Assembly (NCBI GenBank): GCA_965116935.1
Contig: OZ220737.1
Span: forward strand, 496,001 to 560,000
Source: VXYL01 sp965116935
GTDB lineage: Bacteria; Pseudomonadota; Gammaproteobacteria; Pseudomonadales; Azotimanducaceae
DNA: 64,000 nucleotides
Direction of reading: 5' to 3'
A model generated the notes under the pieces. It worked only from the letters and a program-made list of their open reading frames with translations. It was not told where the DNA came from and made no database searches. The stretch's first letter is position 1. Each line of letters opens with the position of its first letter. Position numbers and translations under genes: made by a program. Shown in pieces: positions 62,028 to 64,000 of the stretch.

Positions 62028-64000
62028 ATGGCCTTGCGGGGAGCAAATCCACGAGCGCTTGACTCGCGTCCTTCTCCCGAGTCGGACCCGTCAGGCCAAG
62101 GCACTCCGCTTGCGAGCCAAGCCGAGTCCGTCCAAGCCAACCCAATCGCCTGCCCTTTGGAACGCACTTTCCTTCACCTGCCGCGAATCGGCTTGCGCAC
62201 AGAACGAAAGTTCTGGAGCGAGGGCATCAAGACGTGGGACGACCTTGAAGCGTCTCGCCGCGATCCCCCGGTGCTCTTCGGGCCTCGCAAGAGTCCTTTG
62301 CTCCAGAGCATCGACGAGTCGCGCCGGGCGCTTGACGCGGAGGACACGGCCTTCTTCGCCGAAAGACTCCCGCCCGGGAACACTACCGAATCGCCACGTC
62401 GTTTCCTGCACAGACGGTGTTCGTTGACATCGAGACGACGGGGCTGAGCCTTTACTACGACGCGATCACGCTGATCGGCTGCGCAAGGGAAGACGACTAC
62501 GCCTGCCACGTCATGGGCACGGGCAACGACCGTGAGAACGCCGCCTCAGACCTGATTGCAGGCGCCAAGTGCCTCGTCACCTTCAACGGCACGCTCTTCG
62601 ACCTCAAGTTCCTGGCGAAGTACGTTCCCACCGTTCGCCTGCCGGCGGCACATGTGGACCTGCGCTACCTTGTTCGACGGGCATCTTTGGCGGGAGGCCA
62701 AAAGGAGGTAGAGAAGACGCTGGGCGTCGAGCGGCCAGGCGGCGTGGAGGACATCGACGGCGCGCAAGCCGTTCTGCTGTGGTACGAGTACATCTCCGGA
62801 AACGTGGAAGCAGGCAGGAGCCTCGTCTGCTACAACCACGCCGATGTGGAGGGCATGAAGCCGATCTTGGATCATGTGCTCGCGGAGATTGCGACGGACG
62901 AGAACGACGCTCTGGCGACCTTCACCAGTCGCTTCTCCGGCAAGCGTGCGTCGTTGCGCTTCGGCCGGTCACCCGGTAGTGTCCGTGTACCTGCCTTCTC
63001 CACCCCTACCGGCTCGGCAATGACGTACGATCGGCTGAAACTCGCGATGCCGGCGGAAATCTGCGTTGCCGGGATCGATCTGACGGGCTCCGGAGAAAGG
63101 CCAAGTGGCTGGTGCGAACTGCGCGGGCCGCTCGCGAAGACGCGAATGATCGGAACCGACGACGAGATCATGGCTGCCATTGAGGAGGCTCGGCCCGACC
63201 TCGTTTCGATCGACTCGCCGCTTTCGTTGCCGTCCGGCCGCATCCGGGTGGAGGATGATGACCCAGGGCGCGACGAGTTCGGAATCATGCGAATCTGCGA
63301 GCGAACGCTGAAGCGACGCGGCATCAACGTCTATCCGTGCCTGATCCCCAGCATGCAGCGCCTGACGGCACGCGGCATCCACCTCGCGGAGGCGCTGCGC
63401 AAACGCGGTATCCCCGTGATCGAGAGCTATCCCGGCGCGGCGCAGGACATCATGAACATCCCGCGGAAGGGCGCTGGCATCGAGCACCTGAAGAAGGGGC
63501 TGGAGCTGTTCGGCGTCACCGGCGAGTACGTGCGTCGCAAGGTGACGCATGACGAACTCGATGCGATCACTGCGGCGATTGTGGGCGTGTACTTCTGGGC
63601 CGGGAAGTTCGAGGGGCTTGGGACCGTGGAGGAGGATTATCTGATCGTGCCGGACCTGAAGCGAACCGCCCGCCCTCGGCGTGTCATCGGAATCAGTGGG
63701 CCGATCGCGGCAGGGAAGACGACCGCGGCTCGGATGTTGGAGGAAGTTGGGTTCCGGTACGGGCGCTATAGCCAGGTATTGGCCGATCTTGCGGCTGAGG
63801 TGGGCAGGCCGGCGGATCGAGACATATTGCAGGAGCTAGGGCAGGCTGTTCACGTAGATCCCGGACAGCGATGGCTCAACAGCCAGTTGCTTTGCCGGTT
63901 CGGGGATGAAGAGCATGACCTGGTGATAGACGGACTCCGATGGCCAGAAGATCGGGCATTTTGGGTGGAGCGATTTGGGCCACGATTTCGTCACGTGCAT
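62028..64000 (+). CDS. YprB-like RNase H exonuclease + DUF429 + P-loop kinase fusion (frameshifted, runs off the window)
   Basis: The first frame (62028-62374) gives LERTFLHLPRIGLRTERKFW, the hairpin region that precedes YprB-type RNase H-like exonucleases. One C appears missing at about 62373 (CCGCCCGGG). The other frame then continues without a stop to 64000: REHYRIATSFPAQTVFVDIE with the exonuclease DIE motif, VTFNGTLFDLKFL and CYNHADVEGMKPI. Then comes a DUF429 predicted nuclease (CVAGIDLTGSGERPSGWCEL, PDLVSIDSPLSLPSG, IPVIESYPGAAQDI, THDELDAITAAIVG). Last is a nucleotide-kinase-like P-loop (VIGISGPIAAGKTTAARMLE, with LGQAVHVDPGQRW after it). I know of no common protein with this order. 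It follows the PIN gene in the same direction. Confidence 0.75.

Noticed and set aside
61951..62427. Separate gene overlapping the start of the exonuclease fusion
   Set aside because: The Arg/Ser-rich translation has no recognisable family, while the overlapping frame matches the YprB N-terminal region.

Overview
The window looks like the chromosome of a high-GC gammaproteobacterium. The gene order tRNA-Tyr, tRNA-Gly, tRNA-Thr, tuf, tRNA-Trp, secE, nusG, rplKAJL, rpoBC, then rpsL, rpsG, fusA, tuf and the S10/spc ribosomal cluster is the classical beta/gamma arrangement. RpoB (about 1355 aa) and RpoC (1392 aa) have gammaproteobacterial lengths. Dispersed palindromic repeats, Uma2 and Rpn-type nucleases, an autotransporter and many defence-type genes suggest an uncultured, repeat-rich lineage. 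I cannot name a genus.

Layout. 1-7499 (minus strand): spc and S10 clusters from a truncated rpsH back to rpsJ. 7500-8302: repeats, including a MITE-like element. 8303-12845: tuf, fusA, rpsG, rpsL. 12846-24460: about 11.5 kb of accessory DNA between rpsL and rpoC, whose partners are normally adjacent. It carries a Phd-type antitoxin with a decayed toxin, a lipoprotein, a Fic protein, a Uma2 protein and an intradiol dioxygenase. These are followed by two toxin-antitoxin or defence cassettes separated by extra partial copies of the 3' end of rpoC. 24461-38827: rpoC, rpoB, rplL, rplJ, rplA, rplK, nusG, secE, tRNA-Trp, a second tuf and three tRNAs behind a strong sigma70-like promoter.

38900-64000 is accessory DNA: an ISKra4-type IS with terminal inverted repeats and a 9-bp target duplication, then an IS4-type IS with an 11-bp duplication. 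Next come an Rpn-family nuclease with a duplicated 3' end, a PARIS-like ATPase/DUF4435 pair and a duplicated autotransporter barrel. Two convergent operons follow: a RipA-like membrane protein, ThsB-like TIR and Nmad2 operon, and an aGPT-pyrophosphorylase-MazG fusion, dCTP-deaminase-like and membrane protein operon. The window ends with a 2094-aa autotransporter and a three-gene operon finishing in a YprB exonuclease, DUF429 and P-loop kinase fusion that runs off the end.

The most striking theme is repeated architecture. At three loci (rpoC, the Rpn nuclease, the autotransporter) an intact gene is followed downstream by one or more copies of its own 3' end. At rpoC and the autotransporter, defence-like cargo lies between the intact gene and the copy, and no integrase is visible. 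The two rpoC fragments each keep a terminator hairpin, which suggests serial accretion of cassettes behind essential genes. Several genes carry single-base frameshifts, mostly at short homopolymers, so some apparent pseudogenes may be sequencing errors.
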